64,000 nucleotides of DNA, taken from assembly GCF_900625105.1 (NCBI RefSeq), contig NZ_UYYD01000006.1, positions 1 through 64,000 on the forward strand, written 5' to 3'. The DNA comes from Agathobaculum sp. Marseille-P7918. GTDB taxonomy: Bacteria > Bacillota > Clostridia > Oscillospirales > Butyricicoccaceae. The notes beneath the pieces are model-generated. The model saw only the letters and a program-made list of their open reading frames with translations. It was not told the origin of the DNA and made no database searches. Below, in pieces: positions 52,589 through 60,380 of the stretch (the stretch's first letter is position 1; the number at the start of each line of letters is the position of its first letter). The translations under genes and the position numbers were made by a program.

Positions 52589-53914
52589 ATGGAACAACAA
52601 ACCCTGTTCGGCGGGGACGATACCCGCCCGCTCGCGGCGCGGCTGCGCCCGCGCGACCTGTCCGAATTTGTCGGACAGACTCATCTGCTGGGCGAAGGCA
52701 AAGTGCTGCGCCGCCTGATCGAAAGCGATCGCGTCAGCTCGATGATCTTCTGGGGGCCGCCCGGTGTGGGCAAAACCACGCTCGCGCGCATCATCGCGAA
52801 CCAAACCAAGGCCACATTCATCGACTTTTCGGCCGTCACCAGCGGTATCAAAGAGATTCGGCAAGTTATGCAGCAAGCCGAGGACAACCGCCGCTTCGGC
52901 GAGCGCACGATCGTGTTTGTAGACGAGATCCACCGCTTCAACAAGGCGCAGCAGGACGCCTTCCTGCCCTTTGTTGAAAAGGGCAGCATCATCCTGATCG
53001 GCGCGACCACCGAAAACCCGTCCTTCGAGGTCAACGGCGCACTTTTATCGCGCTGCAAGGTGTTTGTTTTGCAGGCGCTGACAACAGCTGACCTCACTGC
53101 CCTGCTTTCCCGCGCGCTGACCGACCCGCGCGGCTTCGGCGGGCAGAAAATCGAGATTGAGCCCGATATGCTGGAAGCGATCGCGAACTTTGCAAACGGC
53201 GACGCGCGCGCGGCGCTGTCCACCCTCGAAATGCTGGTGCTCAACAGCGACACGGACGGCAAAACCGTGCGCGTCACGCGCGAGACGCTTGAGCAGTGCA
53301 TTTCGAAAAAGTCGCTGCTGTATGACAAAACCGGCGAGGAGCACTACAACCTCATTTCCGCCTTGCACAAATCCATGCGCAACTCCGACCCGGACGCTGC
53401 GGTCTACTGGCTTGCGCGCATGCTGGAGGCGGGCGAGGACCCGCTCTACATCGCGCGGCGCGTCACCCGGTTTGCCAGCGAGGACATCGGCATGGCCGAC
53501 TCCCGCGCGCTCGAAGTCGCGGTTGCGGCCTATCAGGCTTGCCATTTCATCGGCATGCCCGAGTGCACGGTGCATCTGACGCATGCGGTCGTGTATATGT
53601 CGCTCGCGCCCAAGTCCAACGCCCTGTATATGGCCTACGAACACGCCAAAAAAGACGCGCTGACCCAACTCAGTGAACCCGTGCCGCTGGTCATCCGCAA
53701 CGCGCCGACCCGGCTGATGAAAGAGCTGGACTACGGCAAGGGCTATCAATATGCGCATGACACCGCCGACAAGCTGACCGATATGCAATGCCTGCCCGAC
53801 TCGCTCGAAGGCACGGAATACTACCGCCCGACCGACCAGGGTCTGGAAGCCAAGTACAAAGCGCGGCTCGAGCAGATCAAGGCATGGAAAGCGCAGCACC
53901 GCAAGCCAAAATGA
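52589..53914 (+). CDS. rarA: Replication-associated recombination protein RarA (MgsA)
   Basis: A 441-residue AAA+ ATPase related to clamp loaders that acts at stalled replication forks. It has the RPRDLSEFVGQTHLLGEG N-terminus (about residues 22-39), Walker A FWGPPGVGKTT (about 52-62), Walker B VFVDEIHRFNKAQQD (about 110-124) and sensor-1 GATTENPSFEVN. The C-terminal MgsA domain contains LEVAVAAYQACHFIGMPE (about 308-325). TAGGAGG sets the start at 52589; the frame opens 9 bases earlier at a GTG. It is monocistronic. Confidence 0.95.
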   Translation: MEQQTLFGGDDTRPLAARLRPRDLSEFVGQTHLLGEGKVLRRLIESDRVSSMIFWGPPGVGKTTLARIIANQTKATFIDFSAVTSGIKEIRQVMQQAEDNRRFGERTIVFVDEIHRFNKAQQDAFLPFVEKGSIILIGATTENPSFEVNGALLSRCKVFVLQALTTADLTALLSRALTDPRGFGGQKIEIEPDMLEAIANFANGDARAALSTLEMLVLNSDTDGKTVRVTRETLEQCISKKSLLYDKTGEEHYNLISALHKSMRNSDPDAAVYWLARMLEAGEDPLYIARRVTRFASEDIGMADSRALEVAVAAYQACHFIGMPECTVHLTHAVVYMSLAPKSNALYMAYEHAKKDALTQLSEPVPLVIRNAPTRLMKELDYGKGYQYAHDTADKLTDMQCLPDSLEGTEYYRPTDQGLEAKYKARLEQIKAWKAQHRKPK

Positions 53915-53920
53915 CAGAAA

Positions 53921-53953
53921 CAAAAGCACCCTTTCGGGTGCTTTTGTTTTTAC
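53921..53953. terminator. Bidirectional terminator (rarA / glnS)
   Basis: Perfect stem AAAAGCACCC / GGGTGCTTTT with a TTTC loop between convergent genes. The glnS stop lies at its edge. Confidence 0.85.
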
Positions 53954-55611
53954 TTTTGCAGCGTCTTGGCGAAGCTGTCCTTGAGGGTAACGATGCGGTT
54001 GAAGCGGCCCTCTTCCCTGTCCTTGACATAATAGCCCATGCGGACAAACTGGAAGCGCTCGCCTTCCTTGGCGTCGGCAAGCGACGGCTCAAGCTTGCAG
54101 CCGGTCAGCTTTTTGAGCGAATCCGGATTGAGGTAATCCAGATAATCCGTGCCCTCGGGTACGTCGTTTACGTTCTCGAGCGTAAACAGATTGTCGTACA
54201 GGTACAGGTCGGCGTCGATCGCGTGCGCAGCGGAAACCCAGTGGATCGTGCCCTTGACCTTGCGGCCGTCCACCGGCATGCCGTTGCCGGTCTCGAGGTC
54301 GGCCGTGCAGCGGATCTCGACGATCTCGCCGTTTTCGTCCTTGACGACCTCGTTGCACTTTACAATATACGCGCCCATCAGGCGAACCTCGCCGTCGGGC
54401 TTTAAACGCTGGAACTTCGGAGGCGGAACCTCGGCAAAGTCGCTCTTTTCGATATACAGCTCGCGCGTAAACGGCACCTTGCGCGTACCCGCGGCCTCGT
54501 TGCGCGGGTTGTTCGGCACTTCGAACTCCTCGCACTTGTCCTCGGGATAGTTGGTGATAACGAGCTTGACCGGCTCGGTCACCGACATGCGGCGCAGCGC
54601 GGTCTCGTTCAGTTCCTCACGGATGCAGTGCTCGAGCAGCTTGATGTCCACGAGCGAATCCGCCTTCGCAACACCCGCGCGCTGGACGAAGTCCAGAATC
54701 GCGCTCGGCGTATAGCCGCGGCGGCGCAGCGCGCACAGCGTGGGCATACGCGGGTCGTCCCAACCCTCCACGTGGTGCTCAAACACCAGCTGGCGCAGGT
54801 AACGCTTGCTCATGACCGTGTGCGTCACATTCAGGCGTGCGAACTCGCGCTGCTTGGGATGGTGCGGCAGCGGGCAGTTGTCCACAACCCACTCGTACAG
54901 CGGACGATGATTCTCAAACTCGATCGAGCACATCGAGTGCGTGATGCCCTCGATCGCGTCCTGAATCGGGTGTGCAAAGTCATAGAGCGGATAAATGCAC
55001 CACTTGTCACCCTGACGGTGATGATGCGCGCGCACGATGCGGTAGATTGCGGGATCGCGCAGGTTCATGTTCGGGCTTGCCATGTCGATCTTGGCGCGCA
55101 GCGTCTTGGAGCCGTCCTCGAACTTGCCCGCGCGCATATCCGCGAACAGCTGCAAATTCTCCTCGACCGAACGATTGCGATACGGGCTTTCCTTGCCCGG
55201 CTCGGTCAGCGTGCCGCGGTAGGCGCGCATTTCTTCCTGCGTCAGGTCGTCCACATAGGCCTTGCCGTCCTTGATGAGCGCGACCGCGCAGTCGTAGCAG
55301 GTTTCAAAGTAATCCGAGCCGTAGAACACGCCGCCCGACGGCTCCTCGCCGGTCAGCCACTTGATGTCCTCCCAGATCGAATCGACATATTCGGTGTCTT
55401 CCTTGACCGGGTTGGTGTCGTCATAGCGCAGGTTGAACAGGCCGTTGTATTTTTTCGCGATCGACCAGTTAATGAAGATCGCCTTGGCCGAGCCGATATG
55501 CAGATAGCCGTTCGGCTCGGGCGGGAAACGGGTGTGAATGCGCTCATTCAGGCCCGCCGCAATGTCGGCGTCGATGATCTCGGTCAGAAAGTTGTTTACA
55601 TTTTCCATCAT
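53950..55611 (-). CDS. glnS: Glutaminyl-tRNA synthetase
   Basis: A 553-residue class I synthetase that charges tRNA-Gln directly. The HIGH-type motif is [14 protein letters not shown] (about residues 36-49), and the KMSKS-type motif is VMSKRYL (about 263-269). The C-terminal anticodon-binding beta-barrels complete the length typical of bacterial GlnS. Most Firmicutes lack GlnS and use Glu-tRNA-Gln amidation (GatCAB), so its presence is notable and points to an acquired route. It lies 27 bases after gltX. A GGGGG site precedes the two adjacent ATGs at an unusually long spacing. Confidence 0.93.
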   Translation of the reverse strand: MMENVNNFLTEIIDADIAAGLNERIHTRFPPEPNGYLHIGSAKAIFINWSIAKKYNGLFNLRYDDTNPVKEDTEYVDSIWEDIKWLTGEEPSGGVFYGSDYFETCYDCAVALIKDGKAYVDDLTQEEMRAYRGTLTEPGKESPYRNRSVEENLQLFADMRAGKFEDGSKTLRAKIDMASPNMNLRDPAIYRIVRAHHHRQGDKWCIYPLYDFAHPIQDAIEGITHSMCSIEFENHRPLYEWVVDNCPLPHHPKQREFARLNVTHTVMSKRYLRQLVFEHHVEGWDDPRMPTLCALRRRGYTPSAILDFVQRAGVAKADSLVDIKLLEHCIREELNETALRRMSVTEPVKLVITNYPEDKCEEFEVPNNPRNEAAGTRKVPFTRELYIEKSDFAEVPPPKFQRLKPDGEVRLMGAYIVKCNEVVKDENGEIVEIRCTADLETGNGMPVDGRKVKGTIHWVSAAHAIDADLYLYDNLFTLENVNDVPEGTDYLDYLNPDSLKKLTGCKLEPSLADAKEGERFQFVRMGYYVKDREEGRFNRIVTLKDSFAKTLQK

Positions 55612-55638
55612 AGCGTTCGTTTTCCCCCAAAAGCCAAA

Positions 55639-57291
55639 TTAAAGCGCATTTGCGCAGCGCTCGAGTCGCTCAAGCACCTTGTCGCGGCCGAGAATGCCCA
55701 TCACGGTCTGCAAGTCGGGCGCGTTCTGCCGTCCGGCAACCGCGACACGCACCACCATGGACACATCGCCGACCGCGCCCTTATAGGCGGACTGGTCAGC
55801 CTTGTATGCCTTGGTGTCCGCGGCGTAGCCGTGCGCGGATGCGATCTGCTTCATCTTTTCAAAGAAACCGTCCGGCGTGTCGGTCTCGTCAAACACCTTT
55901 GCAAAATCCGCAAGGATGGCCTTGGCGTCCTCGGCGGAAACGCGCTCGGGCATGGTATAATCCGGCTGGAACAGCTCATCGAACATAAAGTCCATATAGC
56001 CCTTGGCGTCCGACCAGAGCGCCAGATCCTTGCGCGGCTTTTTGCCGCCGCGGCCGATGGCGAGATAAGCCTTGGAGAAGGCCGGGTCGCGGGTCAGCAG
56101 GTCATGGAACGGCTTATCGTTCTCCGCGCTCCACGCCGCGATATAATCATAGACCGTGTCGGCCGACATACGCGAAATGACGTTTTTGGAAACGTCGTGC
56201 AGCTTTTCAATATCAAACAGCGCGCCCGAACCGCTCATCTTCTTGGTCGTGAACGGGAAATCGTTCATCGGCAGGTCGGGATTGGCGCGCCGCCATTCCT
56301 CGAAGTTGGAGTTGAGCAGCGTCATCAGGTATTCGAGCACGGCCGGCACCGGATAGCCCTCCTGCTCGTAGAAGGTCAGCGCGAGCTCGGGGTCTTTGCG
56401 CTTGGACAGCTTGCGCTTGCCGCCGGTCTCGGGGTCGATCTTCATCAGCTGCGCGGTGTGCGCATACTTGGGCGCCTTCCAGCCCATTGCGCGGAACAGC
56501 TGCAAATGTACCGGCAAGGTCGCGAGCCATTCCTCGCCGCGCACGACCACGGTCGTGCCCATCAGATGATCGTCCACCACATGCGCGAAGTGGTAGGTCG
56601 GGATGCCGTCCGACTTGAGGATGACGATATCCTGATCGTTTTCGGTGACCTCCATCTTGCCCTTCACGAGATCCTCGTGGCGGATCTTGTGCTCGATGCT
56701 GCCCTCCGAGCGGAAGCGCACGACATAGGGCGTGCCCTTCTGAAGCTCCGCCTCGATATCCTCCATCGGGCGGTCACGCCAGACGGCGTACTTGCCGTAA
56801 TAGCCGAAATTCTCCTTGTTTTTCTCCTGCTCGGCGTGCGCCGCTGCGAGTTCTTCCTCGGTGCAGAAGCACGGATAGGCCATGCCGCGCTGTACCAGGC
56901 TCTTGACAAAGGTCTGGTAGATCTCCGCGCGCTGGCTCTGGCGGTACGGACCGTAGGCGCCGTTGTCGCCGTCGAGCGTTGCGCCTTCGTCAAAATGCAA
57001 GCCGAACGCACGGAACACCTCGATGATGGTGCGCACGCCGCCCTCAACCTCGCGCTTTTTGTCGGTATCCTCGATGCGCAGGTAGAACACGCCGCCCGAC
57101 TGGTGCGCCAGGCGCTCGTCCACCAGCGCACCGTACAGGTTGCCCAGATGCATGAAGCCCGTCGGGCTCGGTCCCATACGGGTCACCTTGGCGCCCTCGG
57201 GCAGCTGACGCTTGGGATAGCGTGCCTCGATGTCCTCCGGCGTGGTATTGATATGCGGGAACAGCAGTTCCGCCAAACGGTTATAATCCAT
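55639..57291 (-). CDS. gltX: Glutamyl-tRNA synthetase
   Basis: A 550-residue class I synthetase. MGPSPTGFMHLGNLYGAL carries the HIGH-like motif (about residues 39-56), LRIEDTDKKR (about 70-79) is typical, and the KMSKS equivalent is KLSKRKDP. A 35-residue N-terminal extension (LFPHINTTPEDIEARYPKRQ) and extra length distinguish it from short GltX. The start ATG at 57291 has GGAG at good spacing; the frame otherwise extends 57 codons through promoter sequence. It lies directly upstream of glnS. Whether it also charges tRNA-Gln cannot be read from the sequence. Confidence 0.93.
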   Translation of the reverse strand: MDYNRLAELLFPHINTTPEDIEARYPKRQLPEGAKVTRMGPSPTGFMHLGNLYGALVDERLAHQSGGVFYLRIEDTDKKREVEGGVRTIIEVFRAFGLHFDEGATLDGDNGAYGPYRQSQRAEIYQTFVKSLVQRGMAYPCFCTEEELAAAHAEQEKNKENFGYYGKYAVWRDRPMEDIEAELQKGTPYVVRFRSEGSIEHKIRHEDLVKGKMEVTENDQDIVILKSDGIPTYHFAHVVDDHLMGTTVVVRGEEWLATLPVHLQLFRAMGWKAPKYAHTAQLMKIDPETGGKRKLSKRKDPELALTFYEQEGYPVPAVLEYLMTLLNSNFEEWRRANPDLPMNDFPFTTKKMSGSGALFDIEKLHDVSKNVISRMSADTVYDYIAAWSAENDKPFHDLLTRDPAFSKAYLAIGRGGKKPRKDLALWSDAKGYMDFMFDELFQPDYTMPERVSAEDAKAILADFAKVFDETDTPDGFFEKMKQIASAHGYAADTKAYKADQSAYKGAVGDVSMVVRVAVAGRQNAPDLQTVMGILGRDKVLERLERCANAL

Positions 57292-57341
57292 TTTGTTCAC
57301 TCCAACTTCCTGATAGGGGCATTTATGCCCACGATAGGAAT

Positions 57342-57370
57342 ATTTTATCACAGCGAATCGTCCGGCGCAA
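57342..57370 (-). promoter_or_regulatory. Promoter of gltX-glnS
   Basis: On the minus strand TTGCGC (plus 57365-57370), 17 bp, TAAAAT (plus 57342-57347). A perfect 14-bp palindrome GGGCATAAATGCCC (plus 57317-57330) lies in the short leader. I see no T-box features. Confidence 0.65.
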
Positions 57371-57436
57371 GGCGCAAAGCGCACCAATCGACGCATTCCG
57401 CCCCGCGGGTTTTTGGAACGCATGCCCGCGGCAAAC

Positions 57437-57473
57437 ACAAAGCGGCATGGCTGACCCGCCATGCCGCTTTGCG
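57437..57473 (-). terminator. Terminator of the repeat lipoprotein gene
   Basis: On the minus strand a 13-bp stem AAAGCGGCATGGC / GCCATGCCGCTTT with a 6-base loop, followed by GTGTTTG. The tail is weak, but the stem is strong. Confidence 0.75.
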
Positions 57474-57487
57474 CCGTCCCTGTTCCC

Positions 57488-57829
57488 TTACGGGTTAACT
57501 GTTTTGGGATTGGTTTGCGCGCCGGTATCCGCCGTACCGGTCGTCGTGCCGTTGTCGTTGCCTGTCACGGCGTCGCCGGCCTTGTCCATGCCGTTATCAA
57601 TGGCATTTCCGGCGTTGTCCATGCCGTTCTCCACGGCGTCGCCCACATTGTCCATCCCGTTCTGGATATCGTCGCCGACCGTATTGCCATCATCGACCAC
57701 ACCATCGTGGTTCTGATCCTCGGTCATGTTGTTGTCCGTGCCGTTTTGGTTGGTTTCATCCGTCGTGTTGGAGCAGCCGCAGGCGAACACCATGGTCAGC
57801 GCGGCAAGCAAAGCGATAAGCCTTTTCAT
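57488..57829 (-). CDS. Small lipoprotein with tandem 11-residue repeats
   Basis: A 113-residue exported protein. The signal peptide ends in a lipobox-like ACG-Cys19. The mature part is almost entirely acidic and polar (Asn, Asp, Gly, Thr). It contains tandem 11-residue repeats NGMDNVGDAVE, NGMDNAGNAID, NGMDKAGDAVT (about residues 57-89), preceded by a degenerate copy. Eleven-residue periodicity with small apolar residues suggests an amphipathic helix or a flexible surface stalk. I do not recognise a family. GGAGG precedes the ATG at 57829. Confidence 0.75.
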   Translation of the reverse strand: MKRLIALLAALTMVFACGCSNTTDETNQNGTDNNMTEDQNHDGVVDDGNTVGDDIQNGMDNVGDAVENGMDNAGNAIDNGMDKAGDAVTGNDNGTTTGTADTGAQTNPKTVNP

Positions 57830-57880
57830 TGCATTTCCTCCTTGTGCATTTGCCGTTAGTATAGGAGGCGCTTCGCTTTT

Positions 57881-58393
57881 TTATACGTTAAAATCAATTT
57901 TTTGCATGTGCGACAAAACGATCGAGCAGGTCAGCCCGGTCACCAAACCGAGCGGCACGCTCATCACCAGCAGCACCGGCAGATAAGCGACCACCGCGCC
58001 GGTCTGCATCCAGATGACCGCTGCGGCGATCTGTCCGATGTTGTGCGCCGCCGCGCCGGCGACGCTCACGCCCAGAAGCGAGCAGAACCGTCCCTCGGCG
58101 TGCAGCAGCAGCCACATGACCGCGAGCGACAACAGTCCGCCAAACAGCGAAAACAAAAACGCCGTCACGCTGCCCATGAGCAGACTGGCCAGCGCCACGC
58201 GGCACAGCAGCACCGCCAGCGCGTCGCGCGCAGACAGGCGCGTGAGCGCAAACAGCGTCACCACATTGGCAAGGCCGAGCTTGACGCCCGGCACGGGCAC
58301 GACCGCATCCAGCGGGAACAGCCGCTCGACCAGCGACAGCACGATCGCCAGCGCGGTCAGCATGCCGCACAGCGTCAGCTTTTTCGCTTTCAC
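57881..58393 (-). CDS. Gx transporter family membrane protein
   Basis: A 170-residue membrane protein with about five helices, related to the heptaprenyl-diphosphate synthase component I/Gx transporter family (PF07456). MLTALAIVLSLVERLFPLDAVVPVPGVKLGLANVVTL (split across residues about 11-47) and SVAGAAAHNIGQIAAAVIW (about 109-127) are diagnostic. Despite the old name, the family looks like ECF S components and its substrate is not settled. It is downstream of apbE and a NusG II protein on one strand; that trio recurs in Clostridia, often near flavinylated redox proteins. Confidence 0.86.
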   Translation of the reverse strand: MKAKKLTLCGMLTALAIVLSLVERLFPLDAVVPVPGVKLGLANVVTLFALTRLSARDALAVLLCRVALASLLMGSVTAFLFSLFGGLLSLAVMWLLLHAEGRFCSLLGVSVAGAAAHNIGQIAAAVIWMQTGAVVAYLPVLLVMSVPLGLVTGLTCSIVLSHMQKIDFNV

Positions 58394-58411
58394 GTTTTCA
58401 CGCCCCTTCCG

Positions 58412-58783
58412 TTATGTGACGATCGCATCGATCTCGCCCGTCTCGCCCACGATTTTTAGCACCACCCGGTTGGGCAGACAAACCGCGACCTGTCCCGCCC
58501 GCGTCAGCGTACCCGTGCGCACGCAGACCTGATCGCGGCAGTCCGCCGACTCCATGCGCGCGGTTTTGCCGGACAGCACGATCACGTTATGCCCGTCCAG
58601 ATCGATCGTGCGGTCGGTGTCATCGGTCAGCGCGACGCGCTCGACCAACTGGTTGTCCTGCCAGACCTCGGCATACAGCCGGTCGCCCGTTGCGCCCGCG
58701 GCGAGCACGGCTGTCACCGCCGCCGCCAGCACCAGCACCACGCCGATGATGACGAAATCGCCCCACTTGATCCTACTGCGCAT
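58412..58783 (-). CDS. NusG domain II-containing membrane-anchored protein
   Basis: A 123-residue protein with an N-terminal transmembrane helix (about residues 12-31) and an extracytoplasmic NusG-II-like beta domain. The pattern IDLDGHNVIVLSGKTARMESADCRDQVCVRTGTLTRAGQ shows the conserved paired cysteines (C-x4-C). The start ATG at 58783 overlaps apbE by 11 bases; AAGGGG precedes it. Family members are poorly characterised. It sits between apbE and the Gx-family gene, which suggests a role in extracellular flavin or redox metabolism. That role is inference. Confidence 0.85.
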   Translation of the reverse strand: MRSRIKWGDFVIIGVVLVLAAAVTAVLAAGATGDRLYAEVWQDNQLVERVALTDDTDRTIDLDGHNVIVLSGKTARMESADCRDQVCVRTGTLTRAGQVAVCLPNRVVLKIVGETGEIDAIVT

Positions 58784-59807
58784 CCGTGTACCCCTTTTCC
58801 TCACCGAGGAAGGTGTAGGTGCAGGCCGAAGCCACCGCATCCGAAGGATAGATCTGCTTGTCCGCGGTGATGAACACCGCCGCAATGTTGTTTTCTTTGC
58901 AAAACGCCAGCCCGTCATCCAATCCCATGACGAACAGCGCAGTCGTCATCGCGTCCGCCCGGGTGGAATTTTGGTCGATCACAGTCACGCTGCGCAAGCC
59001 AGTATCCGCCGGATAACCGGTTTCCGGGTCGAAAATGTGGTGATACCGCTTGCCGTCCTGCTCAAAATAGCGCTCATAGTCGCCCGAGGTGACAACCGAT
59101 GCGTCCCGCACCTCGACCGTTGCTACGAACTCGGCGTTATTGTCCGGATCGGCAACGCCGACCACCCAGTTTCCGCCGTCGCGCGACGGGTTGTCGCCAA
59201 AAGCGCCGATGTTGCCGCCCAACTGCACGAGCGCGCCGGTGGCCGCGCCCTCCGGCTGCTGCGCGAGCAGCGCCGAAACCGCGTCAGTGGCAAAGCCCTT
59301 GCCGATGCCGCCCAGATCAAGCTGCGCGCCGTTTTCCAGCTGCACCTGATTGTTGCCGAGCAGCTTGATATTCTGATAGCCGACATGGGTCAGCGCCTCG
59401 TCGATCTCGGCCTGCGCGGGCACATGCGCGTTATCCGTATTAATGCCCCACAGGTCGGTCAGCGGCGCCATGGTCGGATCGAACGCGCCGCCGGTCAGCT
59501 CGGCGTACTGCACCGCCGCCTCGATCGCGGCATAGGTGTCCTCGCTGACCTCGCACACCGCGCCGCCCGCGTGGTTAAGCCGGTACAGGTCGCCGTCCTC
59601 CCGCGTGCGCGACAGCGCAGGCTCGAGCGCGTTGACCGCCTGTTCACAGGCGACGGCCGTCTGCTCGGCATCGTCCTGCTTGTCCCCATAGACGGAAACC
59701 GACATAAATGTGTCCATCGCAAAAAAATCCGTCGTATAGCTTGCCTGCTGCCCGGCGCAGCCCGCCAATCCCAAAAGCAGCAAAAATGCCGCAAAAATCC
59801 GCTTCAT
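58773..59807 (-). CDS. apbE: FAD:protein FMN transferase ApbE (lipoprotein)
   Basis: A 344-residue exported enzyme that covalently attaches FMN to threonine in target flavoproteins. A signal peptide ends in the lipobox LAGC (Cys17). Conserved blocks are MDTFMSVSVYG, FDPTMAPLTDLWG (about residues 109-121), DLGGIGKGFATD (about 163-174) and the Mg-binding ADAMTTALFVMG (about 284-295). No flavinylated substrate such as an FMN-bind or Rnf protein is encoded in the window. GAGGAG sets the start at 59807. It is the first gene of the apbE-NusG II-Gx operon. Confidence 0.93.
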   Translation of the reverse strand: MKRIFAAFLLLLGLAGCAGQQASYTTDFFAMDTFMSVSVYGDKQDDAEQTAVACEQAVNALEPALSRTREDGDLYRLNHAGGAVCEVSEDTYAAIEAAVQYAELTGGAFDPTMAPLTDLWGINTDNAHVPAQAEIDEALTHVGYQNIKLLGNNQVQLENGAQLDLGGIGKGFATDAVSALLAQQPEGAATGALVQLGGNIGAFGDNPSRDGGNWVVGVADPDNNAEFVATVEVRDASVVTSGDYERYFEQDGKRYHHIFDPETGYPADTGLRSVTVIDQNSTRADAMTTALFVMGLDDGLAFCKENNIAAVFITADKQIYPSDAVASACTYTFLGEEKGYTDAQ

Positions 59808-59839
59808 ATCGTGCTCCTCATTACAAAAAGTCATGTATC

Positions 59840-59868
59840 ATTATAATACACCCGGAAACGATTCGCAA
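59840..59868 (-). promoter_or_regulatory. Sigma-A promoter of apbE
   Basis: On the minus strand TTGCGA (plus 59863-59868), 17 bp, TATAAT (plus 59840-59845), 33 bases from the start codon. Confidence 0.78.
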
Positions 59869-59894
59869 GGCCGCTTTGTGCGCGGCCTTTTTTA
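59866..59894 (+). terminator. Terminator-like hairpin between apbE and trxA
   Basis: Stem AAGGCCGC / GCGGCCTT followed by TTTTTT on the plus strand. It lies between divergent genes, so it does not end any visible transcript. It could block leakage from antisense transcription into trxA. Confidence 0.6.
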
Positions 59895-59945
59895 TGTGAC
59901 ACAGTCACAGAAGTTCCCCCACCATTCTGCTATGATACAGTCACA
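59895..59945 (+). promoter_or_regulatory. trxA promoter region with palindrome and direct repeats
   Basis: A perfect palindrome TGTGACACAGTCACA (59895-59909) lies upstream of an extended -10, TGCTATGAT (59928-59936). ACAGTCACA occurs at 59901-59909 and again at 59937-59945, right after the -10. The -35 is poor, so activator or repressor control is plausible; a CRP/FNR-like protein is one candidate because of the TGTGA...TCACA arms. Confidence 0.55.
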
Positions 59946-59978
59946 AAGAAAAACCACGACAGATAAGGAGAATGAACG

Positions 59979-60284
59979 ATGTCTGTACTGCATATTACCA
60001 AGGAAAACTTTGAAGAGCAGGTCCTGCACAGCGACAAGCCGGTGCTGCTCGATTTCTGGGCCAGCTGGTGCGGCCCGTGCCGCATGGTTTCCCCGACCAT
60101 CGACGAGATCGCAAACGAGAGAAGCGACATCAAGGTCGGCAAGGTAAACGTCGATGAGCAGCCCGAACTCGCCAGCGCTTTTCAGGTCATGAGCATCCCG
60201 ACGCTTGTGGTCATGAAGGGCGGCAAGGTTGTCAACCGCACGATGGGTGCGCAGCCGAAGGCGCAGATCCTGTCCTTACTTTAA
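59979..60284 (+). CDS. trxA: Thioredoxin
   Basis: A 101-residue cytosolic thioredoxin. The active site is WCGPC (Cys31 and Cys34); DFWASWCGPCR, VDEQPELA and the cis-proline SIPT are all present. Length is standard. It should reduce disulfides in cytosolic proteins. AAGGAG precedes the ATG at 59979. It is monocistronic with a strong terminator and an unusual upstream palindrome. No thioredoxin reductase gene is in the window. Confidence 0.95.
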   Translation: MSVLHITKENFEEQVLHSDKPVLLDFWASWCGPCRMVSPTIDEIANERSDIKVGKVNVDEQPELASAFQVMSIPTLVVMKGGKVVNRTMGAQPKAQILSLL

Positions 60285-60329
60285 TTTGCTTTTTCCCTTT
60301 TCACCTTTTCTTTTTTCCCCGCGCAAACA

Positions 60330-60368
60330 AAAAAGCGCTGCGGCCATGCAAGCCGCAGCGCTTTTTTG
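60330..60368. terminator. Bidirectional terminator (trxA / tyrS)
   Basis: A perfect 16-bp stem AAAAAAGCGCTGCGGC / GCCGCAGCGCTTTTTT with a 7-base loop between convergent genes. Confidence 0.92.
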
Positions 60369-60380
60369 CATATTCCGGGT

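Noticed and set aside
54628-57498. 956-codon plus-strand frame over glnS-gltX
   Set aside because: It crosses two convincing synthetase genes, their boundary and a promoter, and has no recognisable domain.
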